Below, in pieces: positions 1 through 10,974 of a stretch of 64,000 nt of DNA. The notes below the pieces were generated by a model. It saw nothing but the letters and a program-made list of their open reading frames with translations, made no database searches and was not told the origin of the DNA. The stretch comes from Papaver somniferum (taxonomy: Eukaryota > Streptophyta > Magnoliopsida > Ranunculales > Papaveraceae): assembly GCF_003573695.1 (NCBI RefSeq), contig NC_039359.1:118551849-118615848 (forward strand). The letters run 5' to 3'. Both the position numbers and the translations under genes were made by a program. Position 1 is the stretch's first letter. The number at the start of each line of letters is the position of its first letter.

Positions 1-358
1 CATTCTGTTGTTAGGTAGGAGACATAGTCTCACCATAGGTTCTAAGAGAGTAGCTGTAATTTCTTCCAGGATATCTTATCTCAGTATTTCTTGTCTTTTC
101 ACTACAGCTTCCAGGAAAAAGGGTGCGTCTCGCAGTCCTTCTAGGAATCACTGGTGAGAAACCTTTCTGATAACAAAGTCTAGGACCTCTAGAAATAGGT
201 TCTAGGGGATTTTCCGAAATTAGTTTCCACACACTAGACTTAGATTTACCAGATTTGTTCTTATAAGCACAGGACATGGTTTCATTGGTAGCCCAAAAGT
301 TTACAAATGTCCTGTAATGATTTCTAGGAGAGAGATCATTTTTATAATATGCCTGGTT
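1..358 (-). mobile_element. Internal region of Sirevirus-like element downstream of gag
   Basis: This is the continuation, on the minus strand, of the copia element whose 5' LTR lies at 1273-3160. It holds one open stretch (277 to 11) that I cannot assign to protease, integrase or reverse transcriptase. The element runs off the left edge of the window, so its 3' LTR and target-site duplication cannot be seen. Confidence 0.5.
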
Positions 359-1177
359 TCATGTGAAAGGGACCTTCACTGTAGCAGTCATCCGACTATT
401 TACTCCATTGACAGTAGAAAGAAGCAAATTATGAAGTTCAGAAACACGTTTCTTTCTGGCAAAACAATGGATAGCATAGTGATTTCCTTTTCCACAGAAG
501 GTACAGATTCGTGGAGGAGAAGCAATAACTGGTACTTGTTTGAACTTCATAGCCACCGGAGAGGATTGTAAGTTATGAAAACTTTTCTTGACACAATCTT
601 CATATGGAGAAAATTTCATTCTGTACAGTGACTCATGAGAATTAGTTTGTGCAGAAGAATTTTTCTTTAAAACAAAGTTTTCCTTTTCCAAGGAATTGCA
701 CTGTCCATGGGATATGACAAGTGATGCTTCAAGTTTCTTTTTCTCAACACGAAGTCTGTCAAGATCAGATGAATGCGTCTTGATCAAACATTTTTCTCTA
801 ATTGAGCCTTCTTTAACCAGCTTTTCAAGATCACAAATCTTTTCACGCTGTATATTGTTTTCTTGAAGAAGTTTCTCAATTTCCTTAGGGAATGATCCTA
901 TAATGTTATAGAGTACCTGTTCACGATCAATAGACTTTTCAAACTCATCAATGAGTTGTACATGATCCTTGAGATCAACAAACTCTGTAGAATTTTTTGA
1001 AATTCTGGTGAGCTCCTTTTCAGCCTTTTCCATTATGTCCAATGTCTCATTGGAGGAAGAATGACCAACACAGGATGGAACAATCTTCTTATCTCGGGAT
1101 TCGGAAGAATCATCTAAGGAGTGACCCTTTGAGGTATTTTCGAGACACTTGACAAAGTTGACAGCTTTATGAGACAT
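359..1177 (-). CDS. Sirevirus-type Gag fragment: coiled coil plus CCHC zinc knuckle
   Basis: An open frame of 272 codons starts about 80 bases downstream of the primer site. Residues roughly 45-170 are rich in Glu, Lys and Leu in heptad-like spacing (coiled coil). A zinc knuckle of the form C-x2-C-x4-H-x4-C (CTFCGKGNHYAIHC) lies near residue 225 and is followed by basic residues. This fits the C-terminal half of Sirevirus Gag, which binds RNA and assembles the particle. The N-terminal capsid (UBN2-type) part, visible in the related copy at 10368-10974, is absent, so the protein is probably not an assembly-competent Gag. A QT-containing stretch (SSAQTNS) after the coil faintly resembles an LC8 dynein light-chain site, a partner reported for Sirevirus Gags; this is weak. 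No pol is visible in the window. Confidence 0.7.
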   Translation of the reverse strand: MSHKAVNFVKCLENTSKGHSLDDSSESRDKKIVPSCVGHSSSNETLDIMEKAEKELTRISKNSTEFVDLKDHVQLIDEFEKSIDREQVLYNIIGSFPKEIEKLLQENNIQREKICDLEKLVKEGSIREKCLIKTHSSDLDRLRVEKKKLEASLVISHGQCNSLEKENFVLKKNSSAQTNSHESLYRMKFSPYEDCVKKSFHNLQSSPVAMKFKQVPVIASPPRICTFCGKGNHYAIHCFARKKRVSELHNLLLSTVNGVNSRMTATVKVPFT

Positions 1178-1254
1178 TTTTGCTATGCGTATGAGATTCT
1201 ATCCACAGACTCAGATTTCCACAAACACAGACTTATAAGGTCTTTAACGTGTTT

Positions 1255-1272
1255 GCCTGCTCTGATACCAAT
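1255..1272 (-). other. Primer binding site (initiator Met tRNA)
   Basis: On the minus strand the LTR end TTTTTCA is followed by ATTGGTATCAGAGCAGGC. TGGTATCAGAGC is the standard plant copia primer site, complementary to initiator methionine tRNA. It fixes the LTR boundary and the direction of the element. Confidence 0.9.
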
Positions 1273-3160
1273 TGAAAAAGCGGGGGGTCTAACAACACCA
1301 CTCAATATTTCGCTTAGCAATTTGTATGGACAAACTCCGAAATACTTTGCTAGAGAATCAACTAGATAGTCAGACTCAATCTAGATTAAAGTATCTCAAG
1401 GAGTCAATATCTCTCACTTGTTTTGATTTACTCAAGCTAAAACAATAACGAGTCTTTAATCAAACACAAGGAATAACTTGGACGGTACCAAAGACCAATA
1501 TCCAAGGATCAATCAATATCAATCAACAACCAAAGGTTGGATTTCCAATTGATGATCTTAACGCACAACCTGTATTATTTTAATTATATAAAATATAATG
1601 CGGAAAAGAAATAACACAGACACCAGAAGTTTTGTTAACGAGGAAACCGCAAATGCAGAAAAACCACGGGACCTAGTCCAGATTGAATACACACTATATT
1701 AAGCCGCTACAGACACTAGCCTACTCCAAGCTAACTTCGGACTGGACTATAGTTGAACCCCAATCAGTCTCCCACTAATTCAAGGTATAGTTGTACTCCT
1801 ACGCCTCTGATCCCAGCAGGATATTGTACACTTGATTACCTTAGCTGATCTCACCCACAACTAAGAGGTGCTGCAACCCAAAATCGCAGACTTGATAATA
1901 AACAAATCTGTCTCACATAAAAAAGTCTTTAAAAGGATAAATCTGTCTCCCACAGAAAAACCCTAGGTTTTGTTCCGTCTTAAGATATAAAATCAAGGTG
2001 AACAGGAACCAATTGATAATCCGGTCTTATATTCCCGAAGAACATCCTAGATTAATCAATCACCTCTCAACAATCCTTCTTGACTACACAAGCGGTTTGT
2101 CGAGGAATCACAAATAGTGAGACGAAGATGTTTGTGATTTCTTTATCTTTCCTATCGGAGAACTCTCACGATCTCAAGTCAATCAATCGATTGTACTCGT
2201 ACGATAGAAGATGCAGGATCAGATCACACAACTACGATAAAGTAGCATCGGTCTGGCTTCACAATCCCAATGAAGTCTTTAAGTCGTTAACCTGATTTTA
2301 GAGAAGAAAATCAAAGGTTAATGGAGATCGACTCTAGAGGGAGCACTAGTAGCACACATACGTGTGGGGATTAGTTTTACACAATGCTAGATGTCTCCTT
2401 TATATAACCTTCAAATCAGAGTTTTTCCTTAGTTCCAAAGCAATTCATATTCACCGTTACATGAAACCTGATTTAGATTCAAGCTAATATTTCTCAACCG
2501 TTAGATCGAAAACTTAGCTTGTCACGCACACTTGGGTAGACGTTTACTGGGTTTGTGAAAATCGTGCCCAAACGTGTACGTGTATGTTGGTTCAACATAG
2601 TAACCCAAAAGGTTAACCATATGAGCATTTCAAATTAACCTAGTTCTTCTTCACTATAACTAGTTCAATTGACTCAAATGAACTAGTTAGAGAGTTGTTC
2701 AATTGCTATGAGATCTTATGTAACTACATAAAACACAATTATAACAAAGATGATTCGATTCGATGAATCGGCTCATGAACTTTATAGCCACGGTTTGCAT
2801 AAATCATTCCTTAGTAATTTAAGTTTCATGTTCAGATCACATATTTAGATTATAACCACTTAATCTCACAAACAAGTTCGCGGACTTAAGACAACCGGCA
2901 GAGGAGTAGGAGATAGAATAGATAGACTTTTGAGTGATAGATAATTTTAAGTCTCCACATACCTTTTTGTTGATGAAGTTTCACGGTTCCTTGAGTAGAT
3001 CTTCGTCGTTGTATGATGAATCGCCATGAAGTCCTTGAGATCAACTACACGACTTAGCTATAATAGACTAGAAATCAAGACTCATAGTTTTGATCACTAA
3101 CATTGACAAACATGCTTGATATAGCAACGCATGCGAGGTCGACCGAGCTATTCTCTAACA
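1273..3160 (-). mobile_element. 5' LTR of Sirevirus-like copia element (family A, copy 1)
   Basis: The LTR reads TGTTAGAG...TTTTTCA on the minus strand (1888 bp) and is followed by the primer site. It shares its start, the R/U5 block around 1590-1720 and its end with the LTRs at 7996-10298, 48523-50876 and 55006-56812. A TATA-like stretch (TTATATAAAGG, minus strand) lies near 2400. This copy is shorter than its relatives because the palindrome-rich minisatellite near 2870-2900 is reduced to one remnant. Its upstream end abuts Tat-like gag at 3161, so it probably inserted into that element. Confidence 0.88.
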
Positions 3161-3722
3161 CCGGTTTCAACACCTGAAAGGATTTCCAACAAACCATCCA
3201 GTCCTGGCGACTACCTGTTGCCGTATCGACATCTTGCAGATGTGACACAACTTCCCGGAGAGAGCCTGTTAGCATACCTTAAAATGTTCCGAGATCAAGT
3301 AAGTCTCATCAAACAACCCTTTTTACAACCAGTCACTTCTTCTTCTGATAAGTCCTGGGGACTCGCTCCAATCAACAATCCAACCACCACTAGGAGGTGT
3401 GAATGGGAGGCCGGTCTTTTTAAACGATTTATCAAAAGTTTAGAAGCCATCTCGATCAAAAATGACGGGTCCAAGGACCAGGTAGTTACACAACTCCCAA
3501 ATCCATTTAAAATTGGAGACTTGGTAACAAAGGCGACCGCATTTCAAGTTGGGGATGTGACAGTAAAAGTAACCTCCTAGTCTGATTCACATACAGAAAG
3601 GGAAGATAAGCCGTATCTAGTGGAAGATGTCATCTTAGGCGGTTACTGCAAGATCATCAATTCGGACAAACTGGAAGGCGTGACGATTCACTCACGTTGG
3701 CTCAAACTACACAACACCTAAG
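3161..3722 (+). pseudogene. Ty3/gypsy (Tat-like) gag fused to pol C-terminus
   Basis: The frame entering from the LTR at 3161 carries a gag-like stretch. GESLLAYLKMFRDQV is the usual retrotransposon-Gag core of the type ESL-x-Y-x3-F. Near 3480-3500 it passes without a break into sequence typical of the end of gypsy pol (FKIGDLV), hits a stop at 3578, then continues as YLVEDVILGGYCKI and ends at SRWLKLHNT with a stop at 3720. These last blocks match the post-integrase tail of Ty3/gypsy polyproteins. Protease, RT, RNase H and integrase are missing between the two halves, so this is an internal-deletion derivative. The 5' end is cut by the Sirevirus LTR at 3160. Confidence 0.65.
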
Positions 3723-4375
3723 ACGTTGTGCTACCACTTCCTCCAGCGTTCTCCATAAACGTTGTGATGTTCTTTCCTCCAGTGTTCTCTTTAATATTCC
3801 TTCCAGCAATTTCCCTTTTCATGCAATATTTGTAATTCCTCCAAAACGATTGCACTGCTTGCATTCATAGTTAGGTTTCAATTTTCAAATTAATCAAATT
3901 ACTATTTCCTTTTAAGGAATTTCTTTACTTCTTAGAGATGACACAAAAATCTGAGTCATCCTGAATCATCATTACCCACCAGATTAAACCAGAAAGAAAA
4001 CCCTAAAAAGAAAAACCTTTCGTATCCTTTGAAAAAGTTGGAAGAATATGTACAGAGAAAAAGGGAAAAGCGCCTTGAGCAGGCTACTCCAACAGAAATC
4101 GGATGGGTCTCATGATAGGAGGGTAGACAGGTTCATGGTATTTCATCACGGCATTTCTTTTTCATCACAAGCATAACATGTGATCACATGGAGGCACATC
4201 GCTGAGATTATGATACAGCCTTAATAGAAGATTTATTTCTAACATAAATAAAAACCCTTGTTCAAACAAGCGAGCAAGAGGAGGAAGACCTTGAACTCAT
4301 CTGCCACTGAGTACAAGGAGAAAATGTTCACAAATTACAAGAAAATACTCGTCAAAAAAAGGGAAAAAGGGAGAT
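3723..4375 (+). other. Non-coding spacer of Tat-like element
   Basis: No coding signal was seen between the pol tail and the antisense ORF. The stretch is fairly AT-rich and resembles the pol-to-LTR spacer usual in Tat-lineage elements. Confidence 0.4.
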
Positions 4376-4979
4376 TCAGTCATCAAGGAGATCAACCGTG
4401 TCTTCACCGCCGCTGGAGTCTACTTCAACATCATCATCACGGACCGCCGCTGCTTCTTCTTTTGGATCTGCTTCGGCTTCTCCTTCGGATATTTTTGCAG
4501 TAACCTTCTCCGCTTCAACATCCTCAGTAGGGATAGCTTTCATATCTTCCTCAAGGGCCACCGCGGTGTTGGAAATTGTGCTGACAACCTTTTGGCGCTC
4601 GGGATCATCCGTATCAGAATCAAGGATTATCACGCCATTTTGTATCATATACTCACACTTAACTTCATTCGGAGGGCGTTCATGTTCAACTCCTCTTCAG
4701 TCGTGTCGTAAACCTCTCAGCCCTCGCGCTTACCGATGATAGCAACGCTTCATCGTGTCTCCTTTTTTCTTCTTCGTCGATTGAAGCCAAGAGAGTTTGA
4801 ATGCGTTTTCGAGCAATGTGCAGATTCAGAATTGACATGCCATGTATATCATAGCCAGCCTCGCGAAGTGGGAAGTGAATTTTAGCCATCACCATCTCGA
4901 ACGCGTCAGCCTCAGGTTTGTTGACTGCGAAGCTTCTTTCCGGAGAGGTACCAGAGTAGTCATCACCGGCAGCCTCCAT
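4376..4979 (-). pseudogene. Antisense ORF between pol and 3' LTR of Tat-like element
   Basis: On the minus strand a 97-codon frame (4979 to 4686) starts MEAAGDDYSG and contains a Lys/Glu/Arg-rich helical part (IDEEEKRRHDEALLSS). It is followed, in another frame, by an acidic 90-codon stretch (4648 to 4376) ending VDLLDD. A frameshift or small intron probably separates the two. I do not recognise a domain, and it does not resemble the PMD gene found antisense in the related element at 44512-47286. Tat-lineage elements are known to carry antisense ORFs between pol and the 3' LTR, which is exactly this position and direction. Function unknown. Confidence 0.5.
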
Positions 4980-5393
4980 GAGATTCTGCAGGAAGAGGTT
5001 ATGATTGTATCAATATAGATATATGCATAAAAAAATCATCATGATCAATCAGAAGATCTGATAAGCCTAGAGCAATACCTGGAATAGAGGAGATAGCGGT
5101 TTTGCGGTGGGAGGAGTTTCAGAGCTTTCTTTATATTTCACAAGTTAACAAGATCCCGGGAAGAAAAGGAGTCTCCACTTGCCATCTGTAAAGGCTACAG
5201 ATGCGAGATAATGATCAGTAGATATTTATCGAATATTTGAGGGCAGTTACCGTGCGGTAAGAGGAAATGCATCTCGCCCAAGGAACGAGCCAGACTCCAT
5301 CCTGGTAACACCCGCTGAAACCTCTTCTGTGATTTTTTTTTTTATTTTTCATCATCTAATGCCTACCCCACAATAGTGTAACCATTATGCGCT

Positions 5394-5408
5394 AGGCAGG
5401 GGACTTAA
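5394..5408 (+). other. Polypurine tract of Tat-like element
   Basis: GGCAGGGGACTTAA lies immediately before the LTR start TGTTGATG. The same tract and LTR start occur on the minus strand at 43307-43320, showing that both elements belong to one lineage. Confidence 0.75.
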
Positions 5409-7954
5409 TGTTGATGTTGGATTTTAGTTCAGGGCTAAAATTGTAAAAAGTAGATTTAGTGTGCCGACATCCTGCAAAAGGGTAAAGCCGTGATGAGTAC
5501 CTCTTCACTTCATTTATTTGAAGCAATTAAATAAATACATAAAATTCACCCAGAATGGTGCATATAACAACAATCCCGAATATTCTGTGAATTTTTGCAT
5601 TATTAATTAATGCATGATTAGCCCAGTATTTCATGTGTTGTTCCTAGCCGAACTCTCATTACTAGCATGACATGACGACTGAGTGTTCACTCTCAGCAGA
5701 GTAGCATGAAACTCCGTGCCAATATTGAGACATGCATGGAATACCCACACAGGCTACACCACTCTCTGACAGACAGAGTCCCGCATCGACGCGCTTTGGT
5801 TAATCCGATCGAGCATGCTAAATTTCCTTAAGGGAAATATAGACTGTCCAAATCAGTCTCAGAAACGATCGCAGCCACACAAGTTGGTCACACAATTTAA
5901 CAAACCTAGCCAAACCCTGGCAAGAGTAGGCGAGCATCGTGATGACGACCGGCGGGCCCACTTATGCCCTAGTCGGTCGAATCACACGAACTCCTCCAAT
6001 CACGTCAAACGCCAGCCCTAAAATAGGGTGGTTGCGCTGCTTTGGAAGAAGCTCGACGAGCTTAGACTGTTCAAGGCAGTCTTAAAGTCATCACGACCGT
6101 CCAACTTCACCAGCCTGGTTGGACGGCTTTGATCATCCCACGATTGATCAGTGAAGCACTAATGCACGCATTAGCGAGCCCACTCCTCACCCACCTGATC
6201 GGTTTTCTTTCGACCTAGCCCTAGAGCAATTAAAGCTTGCTCGAAATGAGGCTGGCGTGATGCTTAAAGGGTCGTGGGAACTCCACTAGCGTCTTAAGTC
6301 GATCACAACCATTAAACTTCGCCTACATATTTGGATGGCTTAGATCGCGCCTAGGGCCATCGAAAAAGTACACATATGTTCACCGTCATCCCAACATGGC
6401 CCCCACACGGTCGGTCTCCCCAAAGTAGGAGCATAGCCTTCCAAACCGTTTGGCCGAAGTCATGCGTGCGTAACTGCTTCAAAACCCTAATTAGGGTTTG
6501 CGACATTGCATAACTGCTGCAGTTTGATCACGACCATCCATCTTCGCCATCTTGGATGGAGGGTGTAGATATAGATTAAGGAGGTCCAGAGAGTATCAAC
6601 GTGATCACCATAGGCCCACCTATACGTGTAACCGATCGGCCTAGGACAACCATGGCAGAGCGCCTAGAAACGCACGTCCAAAAGTGGCATGTCGCGCAAC
6701 TTCCAAATCCTTTGCGGCAATGAATTTCTTCCGCAAACCGATCTCAACCACTCACCTTTGCCGGTCAAATTGAGTGGCCTAGATCGCACCTTCGTGAGAC
6801 GAGACAACATGGACCTGTAAACCGGCAGGCCGTCTACATGCATGCCTGGTCAGTCCCACCAAAAATGGCGTCCATGCTTGAATTCGATCGAGCAAAAGAG
6901 TGATGCTTGCACACCTCTTGAAAACCCTAAAATTCCATCAACGGTCGCAAATGAGAGTCGCAAACCATCTCGTCCGTCCAACTTTGCTAGCTTGATTGGA
7001 CAACCTAGGTTAAAAGTTAGACGACCAATAAAGCATCCCGATGATCACCGTCCGCCACTCTTCCACAGGGAGTGGCCGACCAAAGCATGGCTCTCCCAAG
7101 CAGTCTCCAAACAATCACTCGAAGATGCTTGGACGTGATGCTATTTTAAGGCGCTTGATCCGAGAATTATTCAGTCAAGCTTTAAAACAATGATGCTTCA
7201 TACATATTGATTGTATTCAATGCATTACATGCATAAAGTATACAAGATATTTCATGAATATCGATTTCCTAAATAACTCATTTATTTAACCTAGCATCGT
7301 ATGCTACTTCTTGTGGGTCCCACGATCCACTCATTTGAGACATCAAGCATGTCACAAACTGGGGGATACTTACTGGGGTATTCGTCTGGCGGTTTACAGC
7401 GTGCAGCGCGCCATTACAAGAACGTGTCAGGGAAAGACGGACGGTTAAAAGTGATAAGGGAAGTGGGAAAAGACGTGATCGTGTAACACTTCTACACGAC
7501 CCCACTACTCCATAATTTCACTTCATCCACTTCCTATGAGATGAGGGTTGCGCTCAATGACTTGTATAAATAGGTTCCTCAAACTATTTCCAAAAACACA
7601 AGAGACGAGCACAGAAAAACCAAGTTTTGTCACAGTATCCTGAAAACACCAGAGCTGATAGCTTACATTGTGCAAGCCGGTTCAACATTCTGATACAAGT
7701 CATAAATAGACAACACCTTCACAATCTCAACACCTTCTTAGCTTCCCTCCCTAAGATCAACCCCATCTCCTTCACATTGTGACCGAAGCAAGTCTGGAAT
7801 GACCATTTCTTGGTTTAGGCCAGAATTGTATAGATTGATCTCTCGAATCAAAAGCACTCCCGTGCAATGCATTTGTTTAGGGTTTAGATTCATTTCTCAT
7901 CCACACACACCCAAAATTACCAAAACCAGTAGAAATAGTTTTCACCCATAAATA
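5409..7954 (+). mobile_element. 3' LTR of Tat-like element, copy 1
   Basis: The LTR starts TGTTGATGTTGG after the polypurine tract and ends TTCACCCATAAATA (2546 bp). The ending matches CACCCACAAACA at the end of the related LTR at 40605-43306, so the terminal CA has decayed to TA here. A TATA box (TATAAATAG) lies at 7565-7573, and a block shared with the other Tat LTRs (AATGACCATTTCTTGG) lies near 7800. Most of the U3 part is filled with degenerate tandem units containing hairpins. Short ORFs inside are by-products. Confidence 0.82.
5850..7130 (+). repeat. Degenerate tandem units of about 220 bp, each with a hairpin
   Basis: Five stem-loops are spaced 212-226 bases apart. Stems lie at 6097-6105/6118-6126 (CCGTCCAAC/GTTGGACGG), 6309-6317/6330-6338 (imperfect), 6534-6540/6553-6559 (CCATCCA/TGGATGG), 6748-6754/6771-6777 (CCACTCA/TGAGTGG) and 6976-6981/6996-7001 (GTCCAA/TTGGAC). 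Each is preceded by a GATC-rich phrase and has a 12-16-base loop around CTTCGCC or a relative. Between the hairpins, each unit repeats a phrase of the kind CCCAC...CGGTCGGTC. Confidence 0.72.
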
Positions 7955-7995
7955 GTACTGATAGTTTTGTCATTAAAATTGACAAAGGGGGAGAT
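7955..7995 (+). other. Remnant 3' internal end and polypurine tract of a Sirevirus
   Basis: Only about 41 bases of internal sequence remain, containing ATTGACAAAGGGGGAGAT, the usual Sirevirus polypurine tract. They sit directly between the end of the Tat LTR and the start of the Sirevirus LTR, so this LTR was once a 3' LTR. Confidence 0.75.
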
Positions 7996-10298
7996 TGTTA
8001 GAGCACTGCTCGGTCGAACTCGCATGCGTTGCTATCTCAAGCATGTTTGTCAATGTTAGTGAACAAAACTATAAGTCTTGATTTCTAGTCTACTATAGCT
8101 AACTCTCGGACTAGGATAAAAAGTGTAGTTGAGCTTAAGAACTCCATGGCGATCATCATACAAGACGAAGGACTACTCAAGGAACTGGTGGAACTTCATC
8201 GACTAAAAGGTATGTGGAGACTTGAACTTATCTATCACTCAAAAGTTTATCTACTCTATCTCCTATCTTGAGAAAAAAGTCGTTTTCTTATATAGACTAT
8301 GATTATACACATTTGCTATTTCGAGCCCAGTTTATCTCGCCCATCTATTTCTCGAAATATGTGTTGGTAAGCTTTCGCTTTGGCCAATTTCATCTTTACC
8401 TAGTGACGAAAGTCATGATATGTTTCAATCACTTGAAAATGGCTTTGACGAAAAATGGTTTGTGAACAACAACTATATAATGTCCTCTAAGAATGTTTCA
8501 ATGATTGAAATGAGAATTTAGATTGTATAACCATTGTTGGATATAAGCATTGTGTGGAATGTATAATTCTTTATTCCTTGAACCAAAGTATGCGTACTTA
8601 GTTGATCAGGAAGTCCGCGAACCCAGTCCGCGAACTGTCGGAGGTTCTCTTCCCGAGAAAATCTGCTGGAGTTTGTAAACTTTTACAAAATTATTCCGTT
8701 GGTTATATTCTAAAAATGATTATTCGTGAACTTATACTTATATTAAATAAGGAATGCAAGTTTGCAAACCATGGCTATAAAGTTCATGAATCGATTCGAG
8801 TGAATCAAATCGTTTTTGCTTCGATTGTGTCTTGTATACTTCTATAAGATCTAAGCAATTGAATAACTCTCTAACTAGTTCATTTGAGTCACTTGAACTA
8901 GTTATGGTGAAGAAGAATATGGTTAATATGAAAGTGATCATATGGCTACCATTTGGTTAACTACTGTTAAACCAACGAATGTACATGTTTGGGTACGGTT
9001 ACACAAACCTAAAACGTGCATTTCATTTGTGTATAACAAGCTAAGTTTTTGATCTAACGGTTGAAAGATATTAGCTTGAATATAATTAGGTTTTCATCTA
9101 ACGGTGAATATTAAATGCTTTGTTACTAAGATAACATTGATTGCAAAATTTGAAAGACTATATAAGGGAGAACTCTAGCAACTAGGAAACCTAGTCCCCA
9201 CACCTCATGTGTGATACTAGTTGTGTTATCTAGAGTCGATTCTCCTTTAACCTTAGGTTTCTACCGAGACCCTATAGGTTAACGACTTAAAGACTTCATT
9301 GGGATTGTGAAGCCAGATCGATACTACTTTCTTGTAGTTGTGTGATCTGATCTTGCTGATTCTTTAGTATTGAGTACAATCGTAACGATTTGCTTGAGAT
9401 TGATATCTTCGATAGGAAAGATATAAAAGTAATCACAAATATCTTCGTCTCATCGTTTGTGATTCCACAATATCTTCTTTCGCCGCGTCGATTAAGATTA
9501 TTGTGAGGTGATTGAAAATTCTAGGCTGTTCTTCGGGAATATAAGTTCGGGTTATCAATTGGTTCCTGTTCACCTTGATTTATCAAAAGACGGAACAAAA
9601 CTCGTAGGTATTTCTGTGGGAGATAGATTTATCTATTATCGTATACTTTTCTGTGTGATACAGATTTGTTTTTTAAAGTCTTCGACTTTGGGTCGTAGTA
9701 ACTCTTAGTTGTGGGTGAGATCAGCTAAGGGAATCAAGTGCGTAGTATCCCTCTGGGATCAGAGGCGTAAGGAGCGCAACTGTACCTTGGATCAGTGTGA
9801 GATTGATTGGGGTTCAACTACAGTCCAGACGGAAGTTAGTTTGTAGTAGACTAGTGTCTGTAGCGGCTTAATACAGTGTGTGTTCAATCTGGACTAGGTC
9901 CCGGGGTTTTTCCTGCATTTGCGGTTTCCTCGTTAACAAAACTTTTGGTGTCTGTGTTATTTCTTTTTCGCATTATATTTTGTTATATAATTGAAATATC
10001 ACAGGTTGTGCATTTGAATCAATAAATTGGGAAATCTGACATTTGGTTGTTGATTGAAATTGATTGATCCTTGAACATTGGTCTTTGGTACCGTTCAAGT
10101 GATTTCTCTTGTATTCAATTAGACTCGCAGATTTCTATTTGCTTGAGTAAGAATTGAATCGAGAAAGAGAGATATAACTCTTTGATATACTTTATTAAGA
10201 TTGAGTCTAGTTTATTCTCTTGAAAGTATATTAGAGTTTGTCCATACATATTGCTAATCGAAATATTGGGTGTGGTTGTTAGACTCCCCGCCTTTTCA
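7996..10298 (+). mobile_element. Sirevirus-like LTR (family A, copy 2) with internal sequence on both sides
   Basis: The LTR reads TGTTAGAGCACTGC...CGCCTTTTCA (2303 bp). It has a TATA box (TATATAAG) at 9160-9167 and the conserved R/U5 block at about 9860-9970. It is preceded by a polypurine tract and followed by a primer site and gag, so it has the neighbours of both a 3' and a 5' LTR. A short version of the palindrome-rich motif (TCCGCGAACCCAGTCCGCG) lies at about 8610-8640. Confidence 0.88.
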
Positions 10299-10316
10299 AT
10301 TGGTATCAGAGCAGGC
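10299..10316 (+). other. Primer binding site (initiator Met tRNA)
   Basis: ATTGGTATCAGAGCAGGC directly follows the LTR end. Confidence 0.92.
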
Positions 10317-10367
10317 AAACATGTGTTAAAGACCTGATAAGTTTGTGTTTGTAAGCGATCTGACTAT

Positions 10368-10974
10368 ATGGACATGAATTCTATCTCCATAAACGTACCA
10401 CCAGTCTTTGATGGCTTAAACTACCTATGGTGGAAAATTGGTATGCGTTCTTTTCTTCAAGCTCGTGATTTTTAAACATGGGTACGTGTTGTTGATGGCT
10501 ATGATCCTCCGGTTAATACAGAAGGCACTGTATCTATACCGAAGGATATTGGTAGATATAGCCCAGAAGAAGTTCTTGCTGCAAAGAAAAATTATGACGG
10601 CTTAAATGTTATCATACATGACATTACCCCAGATCTTCAGCATCATGTGACTATGTGCACAAAGTCTAAGGAAGCCTGGGATATCTTAGAAATCGTATTT
10701 GAAAAAATACCAATGAGAAAGAAGCTAGACTTCAAAACCTATGTTCTGAATGGGAAAACCTTTGTATGGCAGATGAAGAAACGTTTGATGAGTTTAATCA
10801 AAAAGTGTCTAAAATTGTTAATGCATCTTTTGCATTAGGTAAGACTATTCCTGAAAAGGACATTGTAATGAAAATTCTCAGATCCCTGCCATCTAGATAC
10901 GATTCTAAGAAGCATGCCATCGTTGAAGGAAATAACCTTGATACTCTTTCCTTTAAACGAATGCAAACATTGTT
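10368..10974 (+). pseudogene. Sirevirus/copia gag, N-terminal capsid part, broken
   Basis: The ATG at 10368 lies about 55 bases after the primer site. The frame reads VPPVFDGLNYLWWKIGMRSF, the classic start of plant copia Gag (F-D-G-x-N-Y-x2-W), followed by SKEAWDILE and, in another frame, MADEETFDEFNQKVSKI and ILRSLPSRYD. These are the UBN2/DUF4219-type capsid blocks in their normal order. It is dead: there is a stop codon after QARDF near 10473 and a frameshift near 10755. The copy is cut at 10974 by an unrelated LTR fragment, before the zinc knuckle. Confidence 0.85.

Noticed and set aside
6842..7138. 98-codon ORF
   Set aside because: Lies in the hairpin-bearing repeats of the Tat LTR and is not conserved between units.
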